From positions 12,117,001 to 12,181,000 of the forward strand of contig NC_056425.1 of NCBI RefSeq assembly GCF_905147365.1: 64,000 bases of DNA, written 5' to 3'. The notes below the pieces were generated by a model. The model saw nothing but the letters and a program-made list of their open reading frames with translations, was not told the DNA's origin and did no database searches. Made by a program: the position numbers and the translations under genes. Source of the DNA: Aricia agestis (taxonomy: Eukaryota > Arthropoda > Insecta > Lepidoptera > Lycaenidae). Below, one piece after another: positions 46,070-57,314 of the stretch (position 1 is the stretch's first letter; the number at the start of each line of letters is the position of its first letter).

Positions 46070-46560
46070 AGGTACAAGTTGGAAGGCTACATGAAGTTGC
46101 AGCAGACCTCTACGAATGGGCCGGCTCGACCATAGAAATACCACGTTCTCACAGAAAACCGGCGTGAAACAGCGCTTGCGCTGTGTTTCGCCGAGTGAGT
46201 GAGTTTACCGGAGGACCAATCCCCTACCCTATTCCCTTCCCTACCCTCCCCTATGACCCTATTCCCTCTTAAAAGGCCGGCAACGCACCTGCAGCTCTTC
46301 TGATGCTGCGAGTGTCCATGGGCGACGGAAGTTGCTTTCCATCAGGTGACCCGTTTGCTCGTTTGCCCCCTTATTTTCATAAAAAAAAGACGACGTGTTG
46401 TCGCGACACTACTGGTTTCTATGTACTTCTATAAATAAGTGTCGCTAGCTTCGTGTCGCGCGCTGCGGAGGGTATTTCATAGAAATACATAGAAACCAGT
46501 AGTGTCGCGACGACACGTCGTCTGCAGTTGTCGCGTGCCGCTCGGTTCCAACTTGTACCT
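46070..46560. mobile_element. TIR element split by a Lep1-like insertion
   Basis: Outer ends 46070-46084 and 46546-46560 are exact inverted repeats (AGGTACAAGTTGGAA). Inner arms 46388-46425 and 46486-46523 are 38-bp inverted repeats with one mismatch. The Lep1-like copy at 46112-46388 lies within the left arm. Confidence 0.8.
46112..46388 (+). repeat. Lep1-like element, copy 7 (5' truncated, nested)
   Basis: Starts ACGAATGGGCCGGC and ends in an A-run at 46388. It interrupts the left inverted repeat of a TIR element at 46070-46560. Confidence 0.85.
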
Positions 46561-46764
46561 CAACCCAAAATTTTGAAATAAAATTAGACGGGATCATATT
46601 ACTATTATCAAATGACTGGCTATTGTTGTGATAATTATAGTAACCTTCATAATGAAACTTTTACAGTAAGCGGTGTATAATTTCATCTTTAACTCGAGGC
46701 CAGAATTTGACAATGACAATATTGTTTTCTCAAATTTTATTAAAACATTTCTACGGATGAGAAT

Positions 46765-46865
46765 TCATCATGATCATATCAGCCTATATTCGTCCACTGG
46801 ACATAGGCCTCTCTCAATGAACGCCAAAATGACCGATCTCCTGCTACTCGCATCTCCTGGATGAG
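46765..46865 (-). pseudogene. RTE-like LINE, short C-terminal fragment
   Basis: Shares GACATAGGCCTCTCTCAATG and the following bases with 21390-21440, but only about 100 bp remain. Confidence 0.6.
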
Positions 46866-47037
46866 AATTAGGTCACCTAAAATATTCTCAAACTGCAGGC
46901 GTACCATCTTCGGGGTTCCTGTGTTCTCTGGAGAGATTCATTAAAGTCATAGAAAAGCGTCATAAAAATTCCTACGAAGTAGTATAATGCGTCGAATCAG
47001 CGTCGCGTCTACCGTAGTAGGAGTCAACAAACCATTA

Positions 47038-47286
47038 GCCTTGTCCACACTGTGCCTTTTTCTGTTCGTCAAGGGCATGCGTTATAGCGCAGTCAACATC
47101 GCACATGAGGCATGCCCGCAACGCGGCATGCGTTGCGGGCATGCCTCATGCCTCATGCTCTGACCGTATCCAAAACTTCAAAAATGACAATATTGGCGTT
47201 GCGTTCCTTGACGCATTCAATTATTGAATGCGCCAATATGAAAGTTGATGACGAAAATCGAAGAAAGTGCACAGTGTGGCCATAGC
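47038..47286. mobile_element. TIR element with GC-rich 21-bp hairpin
   Basis: Ends share CCACACTGTGC in inverted form and are flanked by TA. Inside, 47104-47124 and 47130-47150 are perfect 21-bp arms (CATGAGGCATGCCCGCAACG...) around GGCAT. Confidence 0.75.
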
Positions 47287-47457
47287 TAACACTGATTCTT
47301 TCAACTTTCATAGCGTCCCATATCGTTTAACTAAATCGATCCTGTACTTTCTGCTGAATCAGTTTCAAATTGATTCTGTACTTTTTACAGGAATATGGAT
47401 CTGCGCGACGAAAACAAATTATCAAGTTTCTCTTCTGTCGGCACTCTGGGAGAGCAA

Positions 47458-47825
47458 TAATAATAATAATAGTTCCCACACCGGTTTCGGTGACAGTGGC
47501 CGGTTTCATTGAAACCAGGCCAGCTACGCAGGAGTAATTTTATAGTGCCCAAGTGTGTGCGCAGTACACAAGAGCACTCTCTATTCCTTTACTCTTATAA
47601 CCCAGTGGGACGAAAGACCGATACGACTGGCGAGAGATCAGACGCATGACTGACTTTTTACATGCCCATCCGACGCATGGGTCATCTTACTTGTCAGAAA
47701 ATCAGGTGATCAGACTGCATTGTCCTAACCAAACTTGGAAATAACATGTTTCCAACGAGGGAATCGAACCCACGACCTCCGAGTCAAGAGCCGCGCTCTA
47801 TACCACTAGACCACGGAGGCGTTGG
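47458..47825 (-). mobile_element. tRNA-derived SINE, family B, copy 4, with target duplication
   Basis: CTGGGAGAGCAA is present at 47446-47457 and 47826-47837, a 12-bp target duplication. Boxes A and B are at the 47.8-kb end. Confidence 0.9.
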
Positions 47826-47837
47826 CTGGGAGAGCAA

Positions 47838-48638
47838 CCCGTTGTTTTAACGTGGCGAAAGATCACGCCGCGCCGCACATGGGATTTCCTTCACCACGCA
47901 TAGTTCACGAACAGCACCTATTTCATAGAAAATGATTAGATCAGAGAATCTCTCAGAACTTCAACCGGAGTGTTGCATATAATATAATTGTATGTTAGAA
48001 ATAGTATTTCAAGTTATGCCAGCAGCCTCGCGGCCATTCGGCCATTGCCATGTTCGGTAAAACCGCAGCTTCAGTTAAGAACAGAACCTTTTTTCTATAC
48101 GGGCCACTAACAAGTTTTGGCGGGTCTCAACCAAAAAGTTTTAGTCTCAAGATCATACTTATAATTCTTTAAAATTAACGAATTAAAAGTGGAAATTTTC
48201 AAGGTTTTCACAACGATTTTGCCGGTGGGGCTGAAATTTAAAATGGTTTAACTTCAAGGTTCAACCGACCACTGATGAAGTCCCAGCGGGCCGTAGGTTG
48301 AGTATAGCCGGTTTAGAATTACAGCCTATATACCAAAGTTTGAGTAAGCAAACGTCAAATTCACACTAACTTACTCAAACTACTATTACTAATCTTATTT
48401 TTAATGATTTTCATATTTTATAGTTACTATTTCCTACATAATATTATTATATATTTAGTGTCAGTGATTTTAATGAAACTGGTTACCGTCACCGAAAATG
48501 GAGACTGCAAATTCAGTATTAAACTTTTCATTTTATTAAAACAAAAGTAATATTTCTTAGTCATTAATAACTTTCAACTTCAGACAATAATATTTTGATG
48601 ATAAAGGAAGCGGTTTTAGCTAAAACTAAACTTTGATC
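47838..48638. other. No gene seen
   Basis: Unassigned. A scrap of SINE B tail (TGAAACTGGTTACCGTCACC) is at 48474-48500. Confidence 0.45.
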
Positions 48639-48853
48639 TTTTTTTTTTATGAAATAAGGGGGCAAACGAGCAAACGGGTCACCTGATGGAAAGCAACTTC
48701 CGTCGCCCATGGACACTCGCAGCATCAGAAGAGCTGCAGGTGCGTTGCCGGCCTTTTAATAGGGAATAGGGTAATAGGGGAGGGTAGGGAAGGGAATAGG
48801 GGAGGGCAGGGAAGGGAATAGGGGAGGGTAGGGAAGGAAATAGGGTAGGGGTT
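48639..48853 (-). repeat. Lep1-like element, copy 8a
   Basis: T-run, then AAATAAGGGGGCAAACGAGC to the purine-rich GGGAGGGTAGGG units. Truncated where it meets copy 8b. Confidence 0.85.
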
Positions 48854-48855
48854 TA

Positions 48856-49207
48856 CGTGGGAGAGCCATGCTTCGGCACGAATGGGCCGGCTCGACCGGA
48901 GAAATACCACGTTCTCACAGAAAACCAGCGTGAAACAGCGCTTGTGCTGTGTTTCGCCGAGTGAGTGAGTTTACCGGAGGACCAATCCCCTACCCTATTC
49001 CCTTTCCTACCCTCCCCTATTCCCTTTCCTACCCTCCCCTATTCCCTTCCCTTCCCATCCCTACCCTCCCCTATTACCGTATTCCCTCTAAAAGGCCGGC
49101 AACGCACCTGCAGCTCTTCAGATGCTGCGAGTGTCCATGGGCGACGGAAGTTGCTTTCCATCAGGTGACCCGTTTGCTCGTTTGCCCCTTTATTTCATGA
49201 AAAAAAA
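48856..49207 (+). repeat. Lep1-like element, copy 8b (full length)
   Basis: CGTGGGAGAGCCATGC to TTTATTTCATGAAAAAAA, about 352 bp, with three pyrimidine-rich units. Head-to-head with 8a and tail-to-tail with 8c. Confidence 0.9.
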
Positions 49208-49344
49208 GGGGGGATTGGGCCTCCGGTAAACCCACTCACTTGGCGAAACACAGCGCAAACGCTGTTTCACGCCGGTTTTCTGTGAGAACGTGGTATTTCT
49301 CCGGTCGAGCCAGCCCATTTGCGCCAAAGCATGGCTCTCCCACG
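49208..49344 (-). repeat. Lep1-like element, copy 8c (half copy)
   Basis: Starts within the pyrimidine-rich section and ends GCATGGCTCTCCCACGC. The second half of the repeat is missing. Confidence 0.85.
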
Positions 49345-49539
49345 CTTAAAACTTTAAAAATCTTTACCATTCATAACTAAATATACCATCTGGTACCATC
49401 ATGTTATTCTTAACCTGTCAGCTAATGACATCCAGGGTCCTAACTAGATAAGGTCAGAGCTTATTAGTGATTACAGGTTCATGGGCAAATGACTCACAGA
49501 CATACATAACAATACTAAATAGTGCTTTGTTATGATATA

Positions 49540-49720
49540 TATTTATTATTATGAATGCGATAGTGTGTCTGTCTATTACCTCGTCACGCCTAACCCGCCA
49601 AACCGATTTTGTTGAAATTTTGTATGGAGAAACTTTTAGTCCCGGCAGAGGATATAGGATACTTTTTTCCCGAAAAATGTACGGTTCCCGCTTGATAAAC
49701 GAATTTTACGTCGTCTAGTG
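49540..49720 (-). repeat. Dispersed repeat E, copy at 49.6 kb
   Basis: Reverse copy with GATAGTGTGTCTGTCTATTA and ATGTACGGTTCCCGCTTGAT. Confidence 0.55.
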
Positions 49721-50401
49721 ACATAATATGAAGTAAATAGTTAATTTACTCTATGTTATTTTTAAATGAAAAATAGCCTAAAATAATGTTTATAGTTCTT
49801 ACTAAAAATTTACATGTTGTGGAGTACCTATATAAAACTCTTCCGAATTGGATTGAGCGATTTTGATGAAATATTGTTTGACTATCACGTAGGTCTGAAA
49901 ATCAGTCATTATCTTTTTTCATTCCAGAAATGGCGTAATAATTTCTGCCGGGTCAGCGAGAAATGTATAAAAACATACTGTACTAATTAAACTTGTATCT
50001 TAATTAACTCTAATATTGAACTATCGACACAAAGAAACAGGTCTAGGTCTCATCTTAGTTAAACCTATTTAGGATTAATTAAATTTGTAAAATCGACGAT
50101 TAAATACTTAATTATTTGCTATATACGTCAACCAATTATCTTAGACTTTACTTGATTAAAGATGGCTTTAGGAATGTATTTTTTCTAGTCGACTTGTTAG
50201 ATTTATTTTGTTGGCTAAAAAAATACGTGTAGCACTCAGGGACTACCGCGGTAAAGCTTTCGCGTACACGCATTTATTACGTCTAGTCACACGCACACAA
50301 AGACCGTGCCGAAGTCTGCCGAACTGAAACAATGTTGGACGATGTGTTAGGCTTATTTTCGTTACGGAATTTCTTGATTTGGTCGCAATAGCTTAATGCT
50401 A

Positions 50402-50682
50402 AGTACTCACATACAGTTTTGCTCGAAATCGAGCAAAAACCACCGTGTGGACCGCAAAACTCACAGCTCGATGGCTCGCATCGAGCCAGTTTGAAGGCTC
50501 GAATCGAGCCGGCTTGACAAATTTTTGACACAGTTACTGTTCCTTAGTTTTTATTAGTCGTAGCTAATTTCCTTCGAACTGGAGTAAAACTATCGAGCAA
50601 TACTGAATGTGTGGACGAAAACCCGAGCCGTGGTTTTTACTCTACGTGATTGTTCGAGCGAGCAAAACCGTATGTGAGTACT
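50402..50682. mobile_element. 281-bp TIR element with TCGAGC motifs
   Basis: AGTACTCACATACAG and its near complement at the right end lie between TA dinucleotides. The interior is rich in GCTCGA/TCGAGC copies and GGTTTTTACTC/AAAACCAC-like arms. Confidence 0.75.
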
Positions 50683-51084
50683 TACACTAATAATAACATA
50701 ATATAGAATCGTATAATATTATTGTTGTTTACCATTAGTACGCTATCAGACAAGATAAATGATTGTTAGTGAAAATGTTATGTCAGAACCCGGAATAATA
50801 TAGGTTAATGAATGAGGAAGCGAAAAATATTTAAAGCCCAATAAATCTCGTAAGTATTGTAAACAGGATGCTACATTAAGGTGATCCCTCACCCCGAGCA
50901 TTCACGTGTAATGTTACACTAGCTATTTGACCGAGCTTTGCTCGGTATTCGATAAAACACGAATAAAATGACATTTTCTAAAAATGATTCCTAGCTAGAT
51001 CGATTTATCGCCCCTGAAACCCGTATATACTAATTAGTTTCATGAAAATCGTTGAAGCCGATTCCGAGATTCCAATTATATATA

Positions 51085-51340
51085 CAGGGTGTATCAAAAA
51101 TTAGTGATAATACTTTAGGGTGTGTACGTGTTCCTTGTAGAGAGTTCACTGTGAAAGTAGCAGCGCTAAAAGACCAAATTTTTTTTTCACTTTTGTATGG
51201 GGAAACTCGTGACGCTCGTGCCCTTGCCCATACAAAAGTGAATAAAAAATGTCGTCTTTCAGCGCTGCTACTTTCACAGTGAACTCTCTACAAGGAACAC
51301 GTAAACACCCTAAAGTATTATCACTTATTTTTGTTATAGA
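51085..51340. mobile_element. Palindromic MITE, family D, copy 5
   Basis: Begins CAGGGTGTATCA after TA. Internal arms share GTAGAGAGTTCACTGTGAAA and the GCTGCTACTTTCACAG complement. The right terminus is degraded. Confidence 0.85.
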
Positions 51341-51466
51341 TATAATATATAAGAATTGCTCGTTTAAAAATAAAATATTATAGATTCGACTTTAAGCATT
51401 CCATAGCAAGTTGACTTCACTGTCCCGTAGCATTGATGTTGTTACAAGTTGTATCAGTGCAAGGTG

Positions 51467-51560
51467 CGCATTGTTGCTCGGTTCTCCTCCCTCACTGACG
51501 TAATGCTCGACTCTGTAACGTTACATTACAAGCGAATGCTCCCGGTGACGCACCTTATCA
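51467..51560. repeat. Short relative of the 4203-4378 repeat
   Basis: Shares AAGGTGCGCATTG, GCTCGGTTCTCCTCCCTC, GCTCGACTCTGTAACGTTAC and GCGAATGCTCCCGGTGA with it. Only one copy of the central block is present. Confidence 0.65.
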
Positions 51561-51579
51561 AAGTGATGATACTTGAGAG

Positions 51580-51843
51580 CAGGGGTCCATTTTAAGAAAT
51601 AAAATGACCTTCGCGGTCCACACATTTTGTAAAAAAATATTCATTTACATAAGAATGAGAAAAGTGTAAATTTTTTGCTCGTTTCGAGCAAGCTATTAAT
51701 ATTAAATCCTGTAGATGTGCATAATATGTTCAGTCGAGATCGAAATTTATTTTAAATGAAGTTCATCTTCGAAAATGCTTGGTCCGCACACAATGGGTCG
51801 GCGGTCCGGATGCTGACCGCGGTCCGCCATTTGGTGACCCCTG
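51580..51843. mobile_element. hAT-like MITE with 8-bp target duplication
   Basis: Ends CAGGGGTC and GACCCCTG. CTTGAGAG (51572-51579) and CTTTAGAG (51844-51851) match at seven of eight positions. Confidence 0.75.
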
Positions 51844-52144
51844 CTTTAGAGTTTAGGAAGTGTATGAGTCTCTACCTGTGAAAATGAACACTGAAAAAAA
51901 TCTTAAGGCTATTGCATAGTTTTTATCGCGGGCTTTGTGCGTGGCGATCAAGAAATTCTGTAACGAAAATAAACCTAACACCCCACTATGATCCCACGCT
52001 TAACGTCGTTTCAGTTCGGCAGACTTCGGCACGGTGTTTGAGCGCGTGCGACTAGACGCAGGCGTGTAGACTAGCTTTTGCTATGCAGTAGCTTTACCGC
52101 GGCAGTTTTCGAGTACCACACATTTTTTTTATTTTCTATAGCCT

Positions 52145-52232
52145 GTAAGTGCCCCAGATTCATAGATTTGGCCATACAAAAGTTTCAAAAGTTTCTCCTT
52201 CAGCGCTGCTACTTTCTCAGTGTATTCTATGT
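52145..52232. repeat. Degraded fragment of MITE family D
   Basis: Only part of the right arm is left (CCATACAAAAG, CTTCAGCGCTGCTACTTTCT). It abuts the Lep1-like copy at 52248. Confidence 0.55.
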
Positions 52233-52247
52233 ATTCTCATACCCACA

Positions 52248-52545
52248 CGTGGGAGAGCCATGCATCGCACGAATGGGCCGGCTCGACCGGAGAAATACCA
52301 CGTTCTCACAGCAAACCAGCGTGAAACAGCGCTTGCGCTGTGTTTCGCCGAGTGAGTGAGTTTACCGGAGGCCCGATCCCCTACCCTATTCTCTTCCCTA
52401 CCCTCCCCTATTACCCTATTCCCTCTTAAAAGGCCGGCAACGCACCTGTAGCTCTTCTGATGCTGCGAGTGTCCATGGGCGACGGAAGTTGCTTTCCATC
52501 AGGTGACCCGTTTGCTCGTTTGCCACCTTATTTCATAAAAAAAAA
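52248..52545 (+). repeat. Lep1-like element, copy 9
   Basis: CGTGGGAGAGCCATGC to CTTATTTCATAAAAAAAA, with one pyrimidine-rich unit. Confidence 0.9.
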
Positions 52546-52859
52546 CACCTTGTTTCTGACACTGCCAAGTCTGGTCATTTGTTTAAGTTCTCAGAATTTC
52601 CAGATGTCTACGCCGATAGTCGTTTCGAGACGATTTTTACAGTTTTCTACGAAAGCTCTACAAAAACTCTACTGTTGCCTACGATAACTGTTCCAACAAT
52701 TTGTTTACGAAACCTGTGCTTCTACAAAGATTATATTAGTATAATATTATATTATGCAGAATGTTTTTTGTTTCATGAAATAACCCCACCTTAATTCAAT
52801 TAAAAATATTTTTATTTTGTTCTTAGTATTTTTTATTGCAGTGGAATACACAATCTGTA

Positions 52860-52995
52860 AAAAATTTAGAAGTCTAGCTATAGCGGCTCTTGAGATACAG
52901 CCTGGAGACAGACAGACAGACAGAAAGACGGACGGACAGACAGACAAACGGACAGACGGACAGACAACGAAATCTTAGTAATAGGGAACCCTAAA
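52860..52995 (-). repeat. GACA-rich end of dispersed repeat F
   Basis: GAGATACAGCCTGGAGACAG is followed by GACA/GACG units and ACGAAATCTTAGTAATAGGG, matching the complement of the 58480-58560 region. Confidence 0.6.
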
Positions 52996-53269
52996 AATGA
53001 AGATCGGTCCCGTTTAAGAGCTAAATGAGGAAATAAACAATAAAACCAAGCATTGTATAGTATTGGAATAGATCTAATTATTATCTCTAATTGGTTATTT
53101 TCATAGGAAATATTATCGCAAATCAATTAATTTAAACAAACATAGATAATACAGATCTTAGAAATTAGGGTCACGACCTGTCTGCTAGGTTTCGTGACGT
53201 CAATCTGATATAACATTCTGATATCATAGTGATATAATGTCAAAGTAACGTCATAGTTTAGCAGACTTA

Positions 53270-53430
53270 GGGCCGGGACACAAAAATACGACACGACATC
53301 GTCTCGTACCACGACGCGACGTCGTTTTACGATGTGACGTCGCGTCGTGGGAAACCACGACGTCGCATCGTGACACGACGCCGCGTCGTCGTACGACATG
53401 ACGTCGTGTCGTGTTTTTGTGTCCCGGCCC
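53270..53430. mobile_element. 161-bp CpG-dense palindromic MITE
   Basis: GGGCCGGGACACAAAAA and its complement end the element between TA dinucleotides. The interior is made of ACGACGTCG-like blocks, repeatedly palindromic, including GACGTCGCGTCGTGG. CpG density is far above the AT-rich surroundings. Confidence 0.85.
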
Positions 53431-54021
53431 TAACTGCCGCAATCAAAGGCACAAATAATGATGTAAGTATGGGCTTATGTCAAAATCTCGCTTTAATTAC
53501 AGTACTAAGTAAAGTAATTAATTCGTAAAAAAATCGTATCTACGCACAGCAGTATATCAATAAATACTGATTCTATAAAAATCAACTATACGGCCATTCC
53601 ATGCTTGAACACAGTTAGACAATAGGACAATAATAAATAATAATCAATACAATAATCTATTGTTGAGACTAAAAATAAAATTGTAAATTTTAGTATACCA
53701 AACGTCGCAGTCCTGAATTGTGCTTAAGAATATTTCTAAGATCGGCTAGAAATATTAAATACAACGTCTGAAATGACCAATCGCTTAGTCGAAAGATCTT
53801 CCTTTGAAGCTCACTTGAAGTTCCACGTTTATGGCAAAACAACTTTTTTTTTAATTATAATGTTTTTGTCCCTGATTTTTATTCGAGGGATTTGTTCTGA
53901 ATACAATTTATACTGTCCTATGTCTACACACTTATCTTACTCTTATCTACTTAATATTTCTGTTTTCTGTTCTGTTAATACTATTTACTCCTTTTATTAT
54001 TTTAACACAATATAGCAAAAA
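53431..54021. other. No gene seen
   Basis: A short hydrophobic open frame at 53773-54015 (plus) has no recognisable family and is probably chance. Confidence 0.4.
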
Positions 54022-54310
54022 TTATTCTCTATTTTTCTTATCTTTTACAATTTCCTTTATGCTATCAACATTAATTTCTAGTCCTATTTTCATCTCCAGA
54101 TCATATTTTGGCCTCGAGTATATTGGGCATTCTGATAGAAGATGTGGTACATCTTCTATTTTACTAGGGTCACACCTGCACGATGGGCTCTCTTTGCACC
54201 TGTAGCCGTACAGATACCCAACACAACAGATACCCAAAACAACGTTAGTCGGATCAGTATTATAAATATGAAGGAATTTCACCTGACAGCTCCTCAATAT
54301 TACCAATAGC
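54022..54310 (-). pseudogene. LINE C-terminal Cys/His fragment
   Basis: The minus strand encodes CRCDPSKIEDVPHLLSECPI, the Cys-His motif found at the end of R1/Jockey-type reverse transcriptases, followed by a charged tail. No upstream reverse transcriptase is attached. Confidence 0.6.
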
Positions 54311-55600
54311 GATCCTATTTCAGATACCCGCGCCTGAGATGGCCCGAGGCGCCGTCAGACGTATTTAAAATATCACACGTTTTAACAAGTCAAAGGTTAA
54401 TCTTTGTGTTCTAGAGCAATTCTGGAACTAACTCCCACGCTGATGTAGGGTTACAAAGCCAGGATAAAGACAACTATTTGATAACTTTGATGGCGAAGTT
54501 AGACATTAAAATATATGTATGTATGTATGCGTCGCTTAGTGTCATGCCGCATGTGTGCACCATTTCTCAAAACAAAAAAAGTAATAATATTTTTTTCTAA
54601 ATGTCGAATGCAAGTTTACAAGAGTCTTATAAACGGTAATGGTGCTACGTACAAATTAAACGGCACTCATAACGTTAAATTAAGAAATTTCAAAACAACC
54701 CCCGATTCTTAAATGTTAAGTATATTATCAAACTGAAAATTATCAGCACTGAGCAAGCTGATGATGATGAACGATAGCTCAGAACACGCTTGATAATGTT
54801 AGCATTCAATTAAAATAAACTATATGGAAATCGGTCCACCCGTTTGGATGCTACCCTCTTTTTGGTCGGGGGTTAAAAATCCGTGAAAAGACAGTCCGTA
54901 GCCTATAGACGTAAAAGTATTTCTAGAATACAACACCCTAAATCCGTCTTCAGATACCTCACTTTTCTCCATCATCTATGAATCGGATAAAATTTGGATA
55001 GGACGGAGTGCGAAAACCCTTTTTCTGTCTTTCGTATAACCTAGTAAAACGCATGATCATATCAAATCATAGTGTTTTTTCATTAAACGTAAGAGGGATT
55101 TTTTGTTTTTCTAACGCGGGGAACGAACCCACGAATAAGGTGTCAAGAAATTGATGCTTCATTCTATCAGCTGTTGTTGCCTTCTAAAATAACTAAACAG
55201 CTTAAAGCTTCATAGCAAGTAATTGCATCATCTTCGATGAAATCGTAATAATTGTAATCTCGAATGAATTGTAACATTATTAATTATATTATTGTGATAA
55301 ATATTGTTATTTTTCTAGTATCTTTCAATATTTTTATAAAACGATATCGAGCAGATCACTTTCGAAAAAGGTACCAAGTATTTTTTAAACCTTTCCATGG
55401 AGCTCACCATTTAAACACTATTTTTAACCCAAATTATTATTTTACTATCCATCATTATTTCACCATCCCAGAAAACCCTTTTTCAATCCGTACCAAAAAA
55501 AAAAAACCCAACGAAAAAGCCCAAAAGTGTTCCGGATTTTGAACTTTAATCTTTGCATAACCTTAAATGCAAGCGCGACCGTGATACCTTTTTCAGTACA
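54311..55600. other. Upstream region of gene 3, no gene seen
   Basis: AT-rich sequence without recognised repeats. It should contain gene 3 control elements, but none beyond the TATA box can be identified by eye. Confidence 0.4.
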
Positions 55601-55620
55601 ATCTAAGGTAAGATGAGAGG

Positions 55621-55628
55621 TATATAAT
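55621..55628 (+). promoter_or_regulatory. TATA box of gene 3
   Basis: TATATAAT lies 66 bases upstream of the ATG at 55687. Transcription probably starts near 55650. Confidence 0.6.
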
Positions 55629-55686
55629 CGTGAGATGATCAGGCACAGGCACAGTCCACCGCCAGACACCAGACACATCAGTCAAT

Positions 55687-57314
55687 ATGAAGCTGGTAAG
55701 TCTAGACTTTTTGTGGATGGATACAAAAAAAAGTACGATTTTCCATAAAAAGTACGTCAAACTTTTTGCAAGTGTCAAAGTTTGAGCGATGGGATTTTTT
55801 ATAATTAGTTACCCATAGATAGAAAAATAGATTATGAATAATCGGAAAATGTGAAAAGCTTAAAGAAATTTTAATAAATAGTTAAGAAAGTTCATTAATA
55901 ATAATGATAAAAGGTACAGTTTTAGAAAATTGTGAAAAAAGTTTACTTGTAAAATGTATTAGAAAAAATAACTTTTCAAGTCTTTCATCCCTTTAAAAGT
56001 AATTTAAAATAGGTCATTTTCATCTGTCTCCAATCATAACCACTTTCACGACTCTGAACTACGCTCCTAACTCTTATCAAAAGGTTTTCTTTTATTATGC
56101 TCAGAGTTATGTAATCTATAACAGATCCTTTATATCAAAAGTATAAGGATCTTACAATATCGTAGTTAATCTTACTGAACCAATTATTAACTGTCCGGTT
56201 GCTCTATATCAAAAGGTTACCTAAACTTAACTTTTGACATTTATTTAACCTTTTCGTTCTAATTATGTACTAGTATTCATTACAGTGTAATTAATGTTTC
56301 TACACCTACTACCTACTTCATTAATCTTCAAATATCATTAAAACATCATTATAGGTATATCGTTTGGTATCAATTATAGGTGTAAATAATGCAAGCGTTA
56401 GCTTGCAGTGGTAAGAGTACCACGGATTATGCTGTTCGATTTGCCCATGTTAGGCGCACTTTTAAAAAATTTACCAAAATGGGGCTTAAATCTATATTAT
56501 AGAGTTTTTTTAAAGGAGTCTATCTATTTAGCAGCGTTTCTCACCAATCTATTTTTCAAAATTAGCTATTAAAAAGATAAATTCCTGCCAAAACCCTCAG
56601 AAACCAAGCTCAAGTCCTGTTTATTCTTCAGCAATATGAGTTCCACTAGATTGTTCATCCCGCTCTAACTCTTTCGTCTCTTTTCAGTTCATAGTCGCTG
56701 CCATCATTGGAGTCTGCTCCGCAGCTCGTCTGGACAACGCCTACCTGCCTCCCAGAGGAGGACAGGGTGCAGGTTATGGAGCTACTGGTTCAGGTGGTTC
56801 CGGTGGTTTCGGCCGCGGCTCCGGCGGTTTCGGCCAAGGCAGTGGCGGCTTCGGCCAGGGCAGCGGCGGCTTCGGCCAGGGAGGCAGCGGGGGCTTCGGC
56901 CAGGGAGGCAGTGGTGGCTTCGGCGGCCAGGGAGGATATAGCCAGGGAGGTGGCCAGGGAGGCAGCTTCGGTGGCTCTGGACGTTCGAATTCTGCTGATG
57001 CCAACGCCCAAATCCTGAAGTTAAACAGCGAAGTCACCGCCGAAGGTTTCCAATACGAGTACGAGACGTCCAACGGTATCAAGGCTGATGCTGCTGGTGT
57101 TGCCACCAACGGCGTCCAATCTCAAGGCTCCTTCTCCTACAAGGGTGATGACGGCCAGGACTACTCCATCACGTACACCGCTGATGAGAACGGCTTCCAG
57201 CCCCGTGGTGCCCACCTCCCCACCCCACCACCGATCCCCGAAGCCATCCTGAAGTCGCTGGAACAGAATGCCCGCGATGAAGCCGCTGGTATCGTTGATG
57301 ATGGTAAGTGGTAA
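55687..57314 (+). CDS. Glycine-rich RR-1 cuticle protein (gene 3), 3' end unresolved
   Basis: Exon 1 is 55687-55695 (MKL), followed by a consensus gtaagt donor. Exon 2 starts at 56688 after TTTTCAG. The signal peptide is MKLFIVAAIIGVCSA and the mature start is ARLDNAYLPPRGG. Residues 27-100 are rich in GGFGQGS units. Residues 124-177 form an RR-1 domain (FQYEYETSNG, GSFSYKGDDGQDYSITYTAD, NGFQPRGAHLP), followed by PTPPPIPEAILKSLEQNARDEAAG-type sequence and DDG. Exon 2 is GC-rich. At DDG the genomic frame reads GKW and stops at 57312-57314, which would give 211 aa. However, the sequence there is also a perfect splice donor (57304), at the position where genes 1 and 2 have an intron. A possible acceptor at 57915-57916 opens an in-frame exon to 58101 (269 aa in total), but that segment is AT-rich and has two Cys, unusual for this family. 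The gene itself is secure; the C-terminus is not. Confidence 0.85.

Noticed and set aside
48949..49200. Open frames rich in Pro, Leu and Ser in Lep1-like copies
   Set aside because: They translate the CCCTACCCTCCCCTATT units of the repeat and recur in every copy with changing frames. Not genes.
53773..54015. Hydrophobic open frame
   Set aside because: Composition follows the AT-rich DNA (Phe, Ile, Tyr, Leu codons). No start context or family support.
56707..57018. Ala-rich plus-strand frame and Pro-rich minus-strand frame in gene 3
   Set aside because: Both are alternative readings of the GGC-rich repeats of the glycine-rich exon.
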